64,000 bases of DNA from Dehalogenimonas sp. W (GTDB lineage Bacteria; Chloroflexota; Dehalococcoidia; Dehalococcoidales; Dehalococcoidaceae). Under the pieces are notes generated by a model. It was not told where the DNA came from. It did not search any database and was given only the letters and a program-made list of their open reading frames with translations. A program made the translations under genes and the position numbers. Shown here piece by piece: positions 8,651-15,563 of the stretch. The DNA lies in NCBI RefSeq assembly GCF_037094495.1, contig NZ_CP146612.1:1674001-1738000 (forward strand). The letters run 5' to 3'. Within the stretch, counting starts at the first letter, position 1; every line of letters begins with the position of its first letter.

Positions 8651-8679
8651 ATTATAACTTGCCCTAATATAGGGCGCAA
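8651..8679 (-). promoter_or_regulatory. Promoter of thrS with a palindrome in the spacer
   Basis: The minus strand reads TTGCGC (8679-8674), a 17-base spacer and TATAAT (8656-8651). A perfect GCCCTA-ata-TAGGGC inverted repeat (8661-8675) lies in the spacer and covers one base past it. A second short inverted repeat (GCGTT-AACGC, 8640-8650) covers the expected start point. Both could be operator sites. Confidence 0.65.
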
Positions 8680-8681
8680 GG

Positions 8682-9923
8682 CTACGCCAAAGCACCCAAT
8701 GCCAAAGCAATCATGACGGCGGCCATCACGATACCAAGGTTAATAACGACTAATAAGGTTATCCATTGCCCGCTGGTAAGCTTTTTGACAACCGCCTTAA
8801 AAAGCGCTTCTTCAGCTTTGCTCAGGGCTTCCTGAGCCGCCAATCTGGCGGCATCGGCGACGTCCTGCGCCCGTTGCGCCGCCTGATCGGCGTGGGCTTG
8901 GGCCGCCTTGGAGATTTCAGCAGCGGCCGTCCGGGCGGATTGTCCGGCGCTTTCAGCACGTTTAATCATATCCTGCAATACGCCTAATGCGGCATGAATT
9001 GCATCGTCACCAGATTTATCAGCGGCCTTGGCTGATGTAATGGCGCTTTCTGCAGTAGTCTGGCCTTTTACAGCAACAGCCATAGCAGCCTTGCCGGCCT
9101 CTTCCACTTTACCGGCAATGGCATCAGAAGCTTTGGCGGCAGACTCAACGGCGTCAGCACCGACTCTTTCTGCATATTCAGTCTTACGGGCAACTTCTTC
9201 AGCAATATGATAAGCCTGGCTGGCGGCCAGTTTAGCTTGTCGGCCAGCTTCATCCGAGTGTCTGGCAGTTTCATTTGATGGATCGTTTCTGGCTGCTTCA
9301 GCGGCAGCAGCAGCTGTTTGGGCTGCTTTGTCAGCAATTCTAGATGCTTCGGCGGCTTTGGCGACAATTTCTTCCAGTGCCTCTTTTGCCGCCAATGCCA
9401 TTTCCTGAAGCTTGAGTGCATTCTCTTCAGCTGCTTTGGAAAGCGCCATTGAAGCTTCACGAGCCGCCATGGAAACTTCTTCAGCTTTTGACGAGGCTTC
9501 TTCAGCCGCATATTTGGCAGCGCGTGCTACTTCCTCTGCCCGCCGGGCAGCTTCCTCAGCGCGTGCCAAGGCTTCATCGGCAATTCTTGAGGCTTCCTCG
9601 GCTTTATGAGAGGCTTCGCTTGATGCGTGGTCAGCATCCTCAGCTTTGTGAGCTGCATCTTCTGCCGCCAGTTTGGCCTCGGCAGCAGCGTGGGCTGCTG
9701 CCCGAGTGGCCGATTCAGCAGCGTCTTCCCCAGCCTTACGGGCTTCTTCAGCTCGTTTTTCAGCAACCAGCGAAGCTCTTGTCGCGGCCTCAGCCGAAGT
9801 TCCTGCACTTTTAGCTGCCTGTTCAGCCTTCTTGGCGGCTTCAGCCGCAGCCCTGATATTGGCATCCATTTCATCCAATATCTGAGGGAGGGGTTTCACC
9901 AGAATATTGGGTTCAGCAACCAT
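8682..9923 (-). CDS. Alanine-rich coiled-coil protein with C-terminal membrane anchor
   Basis: The 413-residue protein is almost entirely Ala, Glu, Lys, Asp, Arg and Ser in seven-residue repeats of the type AEEAxxxA, predicting one very long coiled coil or amphipathic helix. It ends with a hydrophobic segment of about 25 residues after KKLTSGQWI, so the rod is probably membrane-tethered by its tail. No enzyme motif is visible; the composition resembles TolA domain II or LEA/apolipoprotein-like proteins. The chosen ATG has an ideal AAGGAGGT site 5 bases away; the frame stays open another 30 codons to a TTG at 10013 without a ribosome site. It has its own promoter and a long leader. Function unknown. 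Confidence 0.8.
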   Translation of the reverse strand: MVAEPNILVKPLPQILDEMDANIRAAAEAAKKAEQAAKSAGTSAEAATRASLVAEKRAEEARKAGEDAAESATRAAAHAAAEAKLAAEDAAHKAEDADHASSEASHKAEEASRIADEALARAEEAARRAEEVARAAKYAAEEASSKAEEVSMAAREASMALSKAAEENALKLQEMALAAKEALEEIVAKAAEASRIADKAAQTAAAAAEAARNDPSNETARHSDEAGRQAKLAASQAYHIAEEVARKTEYAERVGADAVESAAKASDAIAGKVEEAGKAAMAVAVKGQTTAESAITSAKAADKSGDDAIHAALGVLQDMIKRAESAGQSARTAAAEISKAAQAHADQAAQRAQDVADAARLAAQEALSKAEEALFKAVVKKLTSGQWITLLVVINLGIVMAAVMIALALGALA

Positions 9924-10079
9924 AAGTACCTCCTTATTGGTATATCTACAAGCAGGAGTCTTCTCCGGCTCATAACCACCAATGAACGCTCTCACTTTTT
10001 CCAGCTTGAACAACGCGCTATCTTGTACGCCTACTGGAGTTACCAGAGACGGGCAGACCGGAGGGTACTTTGGTTTACT
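9924..10079 (-). ncRNA. Candidate structured 5' leader (possible riboswitch-like element)
   Basis: Between the mapped-by-eye promoter and the start codon lies a leader of about 156 bases with several self-complementary parts. The 5' arm AAGTACCCTCC (10070-10060) can pair over 10 base pairs with one bulge to the ribosome site GGAGGTACTT (9933-9924), closing the whole leader and hiding the site. Inside are a hairpin at 10034-10046, AUUGGU/ACCAAU (9983-9978 with 9941-9936), a GGAG-AAGA-CUCC hairpin (9951-9970) and UACAAG/CUUGUA (10027-10022 with 9952-9947), the last crossing the AUUGGU helix as a pseudoknot. It matches no riboswitch consensus I recognise. Confidence 0.45.
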
Positions 10080-10085
10080 CTGATT

Positions 10086-10114
10086 AGTGTAGTCTACCGG
10101 AACATGGTAGTCAA
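10086..10114 (-). promoter_or_regulatory. Strong promoter of the coiled-coil gene
   Basis: The minus strand has TTGACT (10114-10109), exactly 17 bases, then TACACT (10091-10086). The predicted start point is near 10079, well upstream of the gene. Confidence 0.65.
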
Positions 10115-10134
10115 TAACCTTTTACCTAATAATG

Positions 10135-10167
10135 AAAAAATATGGCGTATTTTACGCCATATTTTTT
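10135..10167. terminator. Perfect bidirectional terminator
   Basis: The sequence ATATGGCGTA (10140-10149) pairs with TACGCCATAT (10153-10162) across a 3-base loop, flanked by A- and T-runs on both sides. It ends the ferredoxin operon on the minus strand and insulates the coiled-coil gene promoter. Confidence 0.9.
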
Positions 10168-10186
10168 TTCAAAAACGGAGCGGAAT

Positions 10187-10900
10187 TTATGCTTCAGCCA
10201 GAACTTTACCCTGGACGCCTACTGTTATCTCCTTAACCTCTACTTTGATTCCGGAGGTTTGTACAGCTTGTTTGACCAGATGGGTCAACCCGCCGCAACA
10301 CGGCACTTCCATGCGAAGAATGGTAATACTGGCCGGTTGAGCCTGCTGCAGAATCTGGGCCATTTTATGAAGATACGGCTCAAATTCATCCAATTTAGGG
10401 CAAGCGATCAGCAATACTTTTCCAGACAGAAAGTCCCGATGAAAATCAGGGTAAGCGAATGGAACACAATCAGCAGCCAATAAAATATCGGCGTTTTTCA
10501 AAAATGGAGCATGCGGCGGCACCAGCGTCAACTGTACCGGCCAGTTATTGAGCGAGGAATGCTGACTTTCCTTGTTACCGGTATGGGGGGGTGAGCTTTC
10601 GCCAAACGACATCAATCTGGCTGATGGACACCCCAAGGGAATAGCGCGCGGTTTTTCAGCCGCCGCAACATGGCGCATCGCTGCTATTTCATCAAACTCC
10701 GGGGCTTCTCTCTCTTCTATGGTGATGGCGTCCATGGGACACTCACCCAAACACGCGCCCAGACCATCGCAAAAAGTATCACTGACCAATCTGGCTTTAC
10801 CGTCGATTATCTGAATAGCTCCTTCAGCACATGACGGCACACATTCACCGCAACCATTGCACTTGTCTTCATCAAAGCAAACGATTTTTCTAATAGACAT
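10187..10900 (-). CDS. Two-[4Fe-4S] ferredoxin-type iron-sulfur protein
   Basis: The N-terminal 60 residues hold two ferredoxin motifs, CNGCGECVPSC and CDGLGACLGEC, followed by P-rich linker sequence and a C-terminal half with conserved-looking CPKLDEF and VPCCGGL cysteines. The protein probably passes electrons or senses redox state in the cytoplasm; no catalytic domain is recognised. It overlaps the zinc-ribbon gene upstream by 11 bases, and both lie behind a CRP/FNR-type promoter at 11176-11217. A CRP/FNR-family regulator lies next to the pair, an arrangement known for similar hydroxylamine/redox-linked ferredoxins in anaerobes. Confidence 0.8.
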   Translation of the reverse strand: MSIRKIVCFDEDKCNGCGECVPSCAEGAIQIIDGKARLVSDTFCDGLGACLGECPMDAITIEEREAPEFDEIAAMRHVAAAEKPRAIPLGCPSARLMSFGESSPPHTGNKESQHSSLNNWPVQLTLVPPHAPFLKNADILLAADCVPFAYPDFHRDFLSGKVLLIACPKLDEFEPYLHKMAQILQQAQPASITILRMEVPCCGGLTHLVKQAVQTSGIKVEVKEITVGVQGKVLAEA

Positions 10901-11147
10901 CTTTGTCTCCTCCCGACCTGGTCAATTCATTTAATCTTTGCCAGCGCTCTTCACCCAAACATTGGCGGGCAGACGAACACCATTCAATGCACGAAGGTTG
11001 GGACTCCCTGACAACCATGGTGCCACACCTCTGGCAACGGGCTTTGGATTCATCCGAAAATATTTCAACTTCAGCCCGACAATGAGGACAGCGGTGTAAC
11101 TCCACCCGCAGTTTACGAAAATCCTGTCCCGGACATCTGTTTTCCAT
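10890..11147 (-). CDS. Small cysteine-rich zinc-ribbon-like protein
   Basis: This 85-residue protein has a CPHC...CQRC zinc-ribbon (residues about 20-42) and further cysteines in SCIEWCSSARQC. Such proteins are found next to ferredoxins and HD-domain genes in anaerobes; the function is not known. The ATG has AAGGG upstream, and the gene is the first in an operon with the downstream two-cluster ferredoxin. Confidence 0.75.
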   Translation of the reverse strand: MENRCPGQDFRKLRVELHRCPHCRAEVEIFSDESKARCQRCGTMVVRESQPSCIEWCSSARQCLGEERWQRLNELTRSGGDKDVY

Positions 11148-11175
11148 GACAACCCTTTTATGAAGCTTTACTGCT

Positions 11176-11217
11176 ATTATAAAGCGTGATCAGGGTCGGG
11201 AATATGATTTATATCAA
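11176..11217 (-). promoter_or_regulatory. Class II CRP/FNR-type promoter
   Basis: The minus strand has TTGATATAAATCAT (11217-11204), which matches nine of the ten defined FNR box bases, and TATAAT at 11181-11176. The box is centred at -41.5 relative to the predicted start, the exact spacing of class II FNR/CRP activation. It drives the 11147-10187 operon. Confidence 0.75.
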
Positions 11218-11220
11218 CTT

Positions 11221-11244
11221 GAAAACAAAGCCTGAAATCAGGCT
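11221..11244 (-). terminator. Terminator of the CRP/FNR-family gene
   Basis: AGCCTGA/TCAGGCT (11244-11238 with 11235-11229) with a two-base loop is followed by TTGTTTTC. The stop codon of the gene lies inside the stem. Confidence 0.7.
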
Positions 11245-11921
11245 ATATCGGGAGGACCTTCGGCCAACAAGCGCAACTTCACATCATCTTTAATAATAAC
11301 AAGTCCGCGTCGAGAAGAAATAATACCACCTTCCTTGAGGCGACTGAGAAATCTAACCGTAGTTTCTAATGTCGTACCTGACATATCTGCCAAGTCCTGC
11401 CGGGTAAAGGGTAATTCAGAGCCTATTTTGGAAAATAACCGCTCCAGCGTCCGGGCCAGGCGTTGTTCAACCCGCTCACCGGCCATGTCGTGCAAGCGGC
11501 TTTGGGCCTCCCGTAATCTAGCACTTAATATGGCTACCATAGCCATTGCCACCGCTGGATTTCGTTCAATAAAATTATTAAATGTTTTTCGGGAAATCGT
11601 CAGAACTTCCGTCCCGGCAACGGCCTGACAACTGGCAGGATACGGTTTATTTTCCAGAACCGCTACCTCGCCAAATATATCTCCAGGACTAAAAAAAGCC
11701 ACTACCGTCTCCCGCCCCAAGGAGCCGTGCTTCATCACTTTAACCCGGCCCTCGGTCAGCAAATAAAAGAATTCCGGCGGATCGCCTTCCCAGAACAGGT
11801 ATTCACCGGCTTCGTATTTTTTAACTTCGGATTTGGAAACGATTTCAGTCAGGTCCGTTTCTTTTGACGATGAAAATAGATATGCCCGGCGCAAAGACGC
11901 AACTGCTGAAGGTATATCCAT
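11238..11921 (-). CDS. CRP/FNR family transcriptional regulator
   Basis: Residues 20-120 form a cyclic-nucleotide-type beta roll (GEYLFWEGDPPEFFYLLTEG, GDIFGEVAVLENKPYPASC). A long dimer helix and a C-terminal HTH follow (FTRQDLADMSGTTLETTVRFL). The cAMP-contacting Arg-Ser pair of E. coli CRP is replaced by Pro-Ala-Ser, and the N-terminal cysteine cluster of FNR is absent, so the signal is unknown. In the recognition helix the Glu and Arg of FNR/CRP are kept, while FNR Ser212 is Val; this fits a TTGA-type target. It shares one base with the QueG-like gene upstream and sits beside a promoter with such a target. Confidence 0.93.
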   Translation of the reverse strand: MDIPSAVASLRRAYLFSSSKETDLTEIVSKSEVKKYEAGEYLFWEGDPPEFFYLLTEGRVKVMKHGSLGRETVVAFFSPGDIFGEVAVLENKPYPASCQAVAGTEVLTISRKTFNNFIERNPAVAMAMVAILSARLREAQSRLHDMAGERVEQRLARTLERLFSKIGSELPFTRQDLADMSGTTLETTVRFLSRLKEGGIISSRRGLVIIKDDVKLRLLAEGPPDIA

Positions 11922-12853
11922 TATTGATTCTCCCGACGGTTATCCAACAGTAACCGCAAATTCCGAGGCAAAATGTCGTAATAATCCCCCAGGTGAAACC
12001 GTTCCAATTTCATGCGGGTATCCTCAAGTAACTGTCCGAGTGGTACCGCAGACAAGATGGCCTGAGTTTCAATTTCTGAAAACTCCGCCCCAATTGAAGC
12101 CTGCTCCAAATAATCCACGTTCATTGGACAAGTCAGTTGGCAAATACGGCATCCGATGATTGAATTATGCCACCGAGAGTCTACCCATTCCGGAAAATCA
12201 TAAGGTTCTTTGCTTAATAGAGACAGGCATCGCGACACATCAAAACAGTCCGGCTGCAGGCAACCGGTGGGACAATTATTTAAACAAGCCTGACAATGGC
12301 GGCATTTTCCACTAACAATATGATCCTGCCATAGGTCACCAGCAACCGGCATGTCGGAATAAAAAGCGGCCAGGCGAAAAAAACTACCCATTCCTGGTAT
12401 ATACCCCATATTGTTCAGCCCATTTTCCAATAGGCCAGCGTGACTGGCGATCAATTTTGTAGGTAGATTGGCTTCAAACAGTCGGTAGCCACCAGCCATT
12501 ATCACCTCATTGATGATACTGGAAAATATTTTTAAATCCCGCTGATAATCAGTTGACAGCGGCGGGGCGTCTACCTGGTGACGTCTTCCCTGAAAACCAA
12601 ATTCAAGTTTTACCGGAGGGACCGGAGCGGCCACCGTGATAACAGACCCGCCGAGTCTTAATTTTTCCGGAGGTTTGAAATTAAAAACATGTCGACTGAG
12701 ATGCGGTGATGACTTCCAGACAGAACGCTGAGTATAACCCTGGTATTCAACTTCCAAAGCCGACATGTGCCCGACAGATGTTACACATGCCCGATATCCT
12801 TTTGTAAGCAGTTGTTGAATGACCGCTGATGCTGTCTCTGATAATTCCAACAT
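11921..12853 (-). CDS. QueG-like double [4Fe-4S] cluster protein
   Basis: The C-terminal half carries the double-cluster pattern of epoxyqueuosine reductase and reductive dehalogenases: CRHCQACLNNCPTGC, VSRCLSLLS and GCRICQLTCP. The middle part LPTKLIASHAGLLENGLNNM aligns with the QueG LPLKAxAxxAGLGWIGKN region, but key residues are changed and the N-terminal 90 residues are divergent. At 310 residues it is a cytoplasmic corrinoid/Fe-S protein candidate without Tat signal or HEAT repeats; true QueG activity is doubtful. Translation probably starts at an ATG six bases after a TAAAAT -10 box, without a ribosome site. It is coupled by one base to the CRP/FNR regulator. Confidence 0.72.
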   Translation of the reverse strand: MLELSETASAVIQQLLTKGYRACVTSVGHMSALEVEYQGYTQRSVWKSSPHLSRHVFNFKPPEKLRLGGSVITVAAPVPPVKLEFGFQGRRHQVDAPPLSTDYQRDLKIFSSIINEVIMAGGYRLFEANLPTKLIASHAGLLENGLNNMGYIPGMGSFFRLAAFYSDMPVAGDLWQDHIVSGKCRHCQACLNNCPTGCLQPDCFDVSRCLSLLSKEPYDFPEWVDSRWHNSIIGCRICQLTCPMNVDYLEQASIGAEFSEIETQAILSAVPLGQLLEDTRMKLERFHLGDYYDILPRNLRLLLDNRRENQ

Positions 12854-12859
12854 ATACCC

Positions 12860-12865
12860 ATTTTA
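12860..12865 (-). promoter_or_regulatory. -10 box of a leaderless transcript (QueG-like gene)
   Basis: TAAAAT on the minus strand ends six bases before the ATG at 12853, so the mRNA would start at or next to the start codon. The -35 region is weak. Confidence 0.45.
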
Positions 12866-12971
12866 GCAGCAATTCTTTAAAGAGAAATAATCGCCGTGCG
12901 GAAAAGGAAAAAGCAGCGTAATTTCAATGAATGAAATGTCAGTAAAAGTCAATTTTAGACGAAATTAATAA

Positions 12972-13053
12972 TGGGGAAGCGGGGACTTGAACCCCGACGT
13001 CTTGCGACACATGATCCTAAGTCATGCCCGTCTGCCAATTCCGGCACTCCCCC
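12972..13053 (-). tRNA. tRNA-Leu (anticodon TAG)
   Basis: An 82-base class II tRNA with GGGGGAG acceptor arm, TAG in the loop CTTAGGA, a variable arm and GGTTCAAGTCC in the T arm. CCA is not encoded. Confidence 0.95.
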
Positions 13054-13095
13054 AAGACGGTTTATTCTAGCATATGACTGAAAAACCGTCACCGG

Positions 13096-13124
13096 TTGAC
13101 AAAAACCGCGAGCGTAGACATACT
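13096..13124 (+). promoter_or_regulatory. Promoter inside the longest zinc-ribbon ORF
   Basis: TTGACA (13096-13101), a 17-base spacer and CATACT (13119-13124). The start point would be at 13131, exactly on a GTG codon, arguing for a leaderless start of the zinc-ribbon gene. Confidence 0.5.
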
Positions 13125-13130
13125 TTTGTG

Positions 13131-13505
13131 GTGATTTTACTATTCGGCAATAAAAACTACGGCGAACATCTGGGTTATATCGTGACCAGATGTCAGCATT
13201 GTCAATCAGATAGAGTTTTCAGCGTTTCTCAGCGCCGGCAACGTCTGACCGTATATTTTATCCCTACGGTTCAATATCGGGTTAAACAATACATGACCTG
13301 TCAGGGGTGCGGGCGTCATTTTGAAATAGCCGATGCTCTTAAGCCTCAAATAGCGGAACGTTTGATGACTGAGTCACAGTTGAAAAAAGTCGTTCAGGAA
13401 ATGACGGTTGGAGCCAACGTCATGGTTCCTTTGTGTCAATCCTGTTCCCAACCCGTTGGGCGGGGCATGCGTTATTGCCCCAGTTGCGGCACGGCCTTAC
13501 AATGA
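13131..13505 (+). CDS. Zinc-ribbon protein
   Basis: A small protein with a CQHC...CQGC zinc ribbon in a context (FGNKNYGEHLGYI, then VYFIPTVQYRVKQYMTC) typical of the zinc_ribbon_15 family, and a second CQSC...CPSC pair at the C-terminus. Function unknown. The ORF can be extended to an ATG at 13074, but that start has no ribosome site. The extra residues do not look like the family, and a promoter lies inside them; GTG at 13128 or 13131 is preferred. The stop is 4 bases before yggS, so the two are co-transcribed. Confidence 0.72.
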   Translation: MILLFGNKNYGEHLGYIVTRCQHCQSDRVFSVSQRRQRLTVYFIPTVQYRVKQYMTCQGCGRHFEIADALKPQIAERLMTESQLKKVVQEMTVGANVMVPLCQSCSQPVGRGMRYCPSCGTALQ

Positions 13506-13509
13506 TTTC

Positions 13510-14187
13510 ATGTACGATCAAATAACCCAAAACGTCAGGCGATTACTGGGAGAAATTCCACCGTACGTCACTGTGGTGGCGGCGGCTAAAACCCGCACCC
13601 CTGATGAAATACGAGCTGCAATTGATGGCGGAGTGTCCATCATCGGTGAAAACTATGTCCAGGAAGCCGCCAGAACCAAAATTGAGCTTGGGAACAGCGA
13701 CCGACTTGGTGCTGAAGCAACTTTGCATTATATAGGCCATCTGCAGCTTAACAAGGTAAAAAAAGCGGTTGAAATATTTGATGTAATAGAAACCGTGGAT
13801 ACAAAGCGACTAGCTGATGAATTAAATGCCCAGGCAAAGCGAATAAATAAAGTATTGCCAGTGCTGATTGAAATTAATATCGCGGGTGAGCCTCAAAAAG
13901 CCGGGGTTATGCCGGATCAACTACCTGAGTTAGCCCTTTATCTGGATTCCTTGCCCAATCTTAGGCTACAGGGACTGATGACTATGGGCCCTCGACTGGA
14001 AGAATCAGGCCTGAGGAAATACTTCGCTGAGACCAAACGCCTCTTAGGAAGCATTGGGCAACTAGGACTGCCAAATTCAGACTTGCTTTATTTGTCCATG
14101 GGGATGAGTAATTCTTACCGCATCGCCATTGAAGAAGGGGCGAATCTAATTCGCCTGGGAACGGCAATTTTTGGCGAACGGGCTTAG
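13510..14187 (+). CDS. YggS family PLP-binding protein (PLP homeostasis)
   Basis: The YggS/PROSC family binds pyridoxal phosphate on a TIM barrel and balances vitamin B6 and amino acid pools. Visible are the PLP lysine in VVAAAKTRT, the IGENYVQEA motif, HYIGHLQLNK, and the phosphate-binding LSMGMSNSYRIAIEEGANLIR near the C-terminus (cited in parts). The 225-residue length matches the family when translation starts at the ATG at 13510; a longer frame from 13408 only overlaps the previous gene. The stop overlaps that of the convergent HAD gene. Confidence 0.93.
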   Translation: MYDQITQNVRRLLGEIPPYVTVVAAAKTRTPDEIRAAIDGGVSIIGENYVQEAARTKIELGNSDRLGAEATLHYIGHLQLNKVKKAVEIFDVIETVDTKRLADELNAQAKRINKVLPVLIEINIAGEPQKAGVMPDQLPELALYLDSLPNLRLQGLMTMGPRLEESGLRKYFAETKRLLGSIGQLGLPNSDLLYLSMGMSNSYRIAIEEGANLIRLGTAIFGERA

Positions 14188-14828
14188 GCCAGAGATTTTA
14201 ATCCAGTTACAATATCCCGTAAATCTTCAAACGAGGTATGGGGCAAATTTTCTCTTCGATAAAAATCAAGTAGTGATTCTGTTGCAAAAGCATGAGCGGC
14301 CAAACGAGATGCCGGCACATCCGAAGGTCCGTTACCGGCATAGTAAACCTTGTAGCCCTGTTCAATAAACTGTCGGGTATATGATTCCTTAAACTGGCTG
14401 AGAACTTCTTCCCCATGGTGATTATAATAACGCGCATCCATGCCTCGCGGCGTAAAAACAGTTTTGGCTGCGATAATTTTAATGTGACTGAAACCGTTGT
14501 TCCCCAGTAAAGTCTTGATATAAAAATCCAGTCCGTTGGAAACCACAGTCATCGTTATGTCTTGTTTGGCACAAAAATCCACCAACTCAGTTAAACCAGG
14601 CCGGATCCGGCCTTCTTCACGCACCAGGTTTTCCAGGGTCTCCCGATTTTGCTTAACGAAAGCGAAAGCCCGATTATTAAAATCTCCAACCGAAATTATG
14701 CCCTGCTGATAGTCCCTAAGGACAGCGCGCCAATCGCCTTCAGCGTAGCGTTCTAAAATCAAAAAACTGATATCTCCTTCGGTAATGGTACCGTCAAAGT
14801 CACATTGTAAAAGTGTCTTGTTTGTCAA
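14184..14828 (-). CDS. MtnX-like HAD-IB phosphatase
   Basis: The HAD motif I is QCDFDGTIT (catalytic Asp pair at residues 10 and 12), motif II is VVSNG and motif III/IV is YAGNGPSDVPAS. The size (214 residues) and sequence resemble MtnX, which dephosphorylates HK-MTPenyl-1-P in methionine salvage, and phosphoserine phosphatase-like relatives. No other methionine salvage gene is nearby, so the substrate is open. It overlaps def by 4 bases. Confidence 0.82.
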   Translation of the reverse strand: MTNKTLLQCDFDGTITEGDISFLILERYAEGDWRAVLRDYQQGIISVGDFNNRAFAFVKQNRETLENLVREEGRIRPGLTELVDFCAKQDITMTVVSNGLDFYIKTLLGNNGFSHIKIIAAKTVFTPRGMDARYYNHHGEEVLSQFKESYTRQFIEQGYKVYYAGNGPSDVPASRLAAHAFATESLLDFYRRENLPHTSFEDLRDIVTGLKSLA

Positions 14829-15358
14829 TTTGCCTGAGGGTCCTTTCCTATGGTTTCAGTCATAGTTTCTAAGTCATCCACTTCAGCCGGAATCTCTTTT
14901 TTATGAAGTTTGGACGGCGACTCCACCCGGTCAATAAACAACATTCCGTTAAGGTGGTCAATTTCATGCTCCAGTGCCTGTCCTAAAAGCTCTCTTCCTC
15001 TGACACGAATCGGCTTCCCTTTACAATCAACACCTTTGACAATCACCGAAACCGATCGGGTTACTTCTGCCGACAAACCAGGGACGCTTAGACAGCCTTC
15101 TTCAACTTCCCGTTCTCCAACCCTTTTTACGATTTCAGGGTTGATAATGGCAAAAGGCACTTCCTCCGGCATACCAATGACAATACACCTAAGCGACACG
15201 CCGACTTGAGGCGCTGCCAAACCGCAACCGCTGTTGGCCTGCATGGTCTCGATCATATCGTCAACCAATTTTTTAATACTCTGGTCAACTACCGGCACTT
15301 TTTTGGCTTTTTGCCTCAAAACCGGATCGGGATGAAAGTGAAGTACTCTTAAAGCCAT
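14825..15358 (-). CDS. def: Peptide deformylase
   Basis: The metalloenzyme removes the N-formyl group from nascent proteins. All three motifs are present: GCGLAAPQVG, EGCLSVPG (metal Cys) and QALEHEIDHLNG (two metal His and catalytic Glu). At 177 residues it is a normal-length bacterial enzyme. It has its own promoter at 15391-15419 and is coupled to the HAD phosphatase gene. Confidence 0.97.
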   Translation of the reverse strand: MALRVLHFHPDPVLRQKAKKVPVVDQSIKKLVDDMIETMQANSGCGLAAPQVGVSLRCIVIGMPEEVPFAIINPEIVKRVGEREVEEGCLSVPGLSAEVTRSVSVIVKGVDCKGKPIRVRGRELLGQALEHEIDHLNGMLFIDRVESPSKLHKKEIPAEVDDLETMTETIGKDPQAN

Positions 15359-15390
15359 GAATCAATACTCGCGTTAAATCTTTATGTCAT

Positions 15391-15419
15391 ATTATATACG
15401 AAGTGTAATTTTCGGACAA
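15391..15419 (-). promoter_or_regulatory. Promoter of def
   Basis: The minus strand has TTGTCC (15419-15414), a 17-base spacer and TATAAT (15396-15391). Confidence 0.65.
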
Positions 15420-15469
15420 ATACCTTGCGGAAAAATTAGCTTTATGCTAACATCTTTGGGCTTTCTCAG

Positions 15470-15546
15470 CGGGGTGTAGCGCAGCCTGGTAGCGCACCTG
15501 AATGGGGTTCAGGTGGTCGACGGTTCAAATCCGTCCACCCCGACCA
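15470..15546 (+). tRNA. tRNA-Pro (anticodon GGG)
   Basis: A 77-base cloverleaf with CGGGGTG/CACCCCG acceptor arm, anticodon loop ATGGGGT and encoded CCA. The last bases lie near the end of the convergent ABC gene. Confidence 0.95.
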
Positions 15547-15563
15547 ATTTTTTTTTAAAGCCT

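Noticed and set aside
9068-9874. Several long frames on both strands across the coiled-coil gene
   Set aside because: Repetitive Ala/Glu codons keep other frames free of stops. Their translations are low-complexity shadows (Leu/Lys- or Ala/Ser-rich).
9951-9970. Cobalamin riboswitch B12-box-like sequence (GAGCCGGAGAAGACTCCTGC)
   Set aside because: It resembles the conserved 3' segment only loosely and lacks the other conserved B12 elements such as the CCGCAACTG and GCCACTG parts.
9924-10013. 30-codon N-terminal extension of the coiled-coil protein from TTG at 10013
   Set aside because: No ribosome site there, whereas the ATG at 9923 has an ideal one; the segment is better explained as leader RNA.
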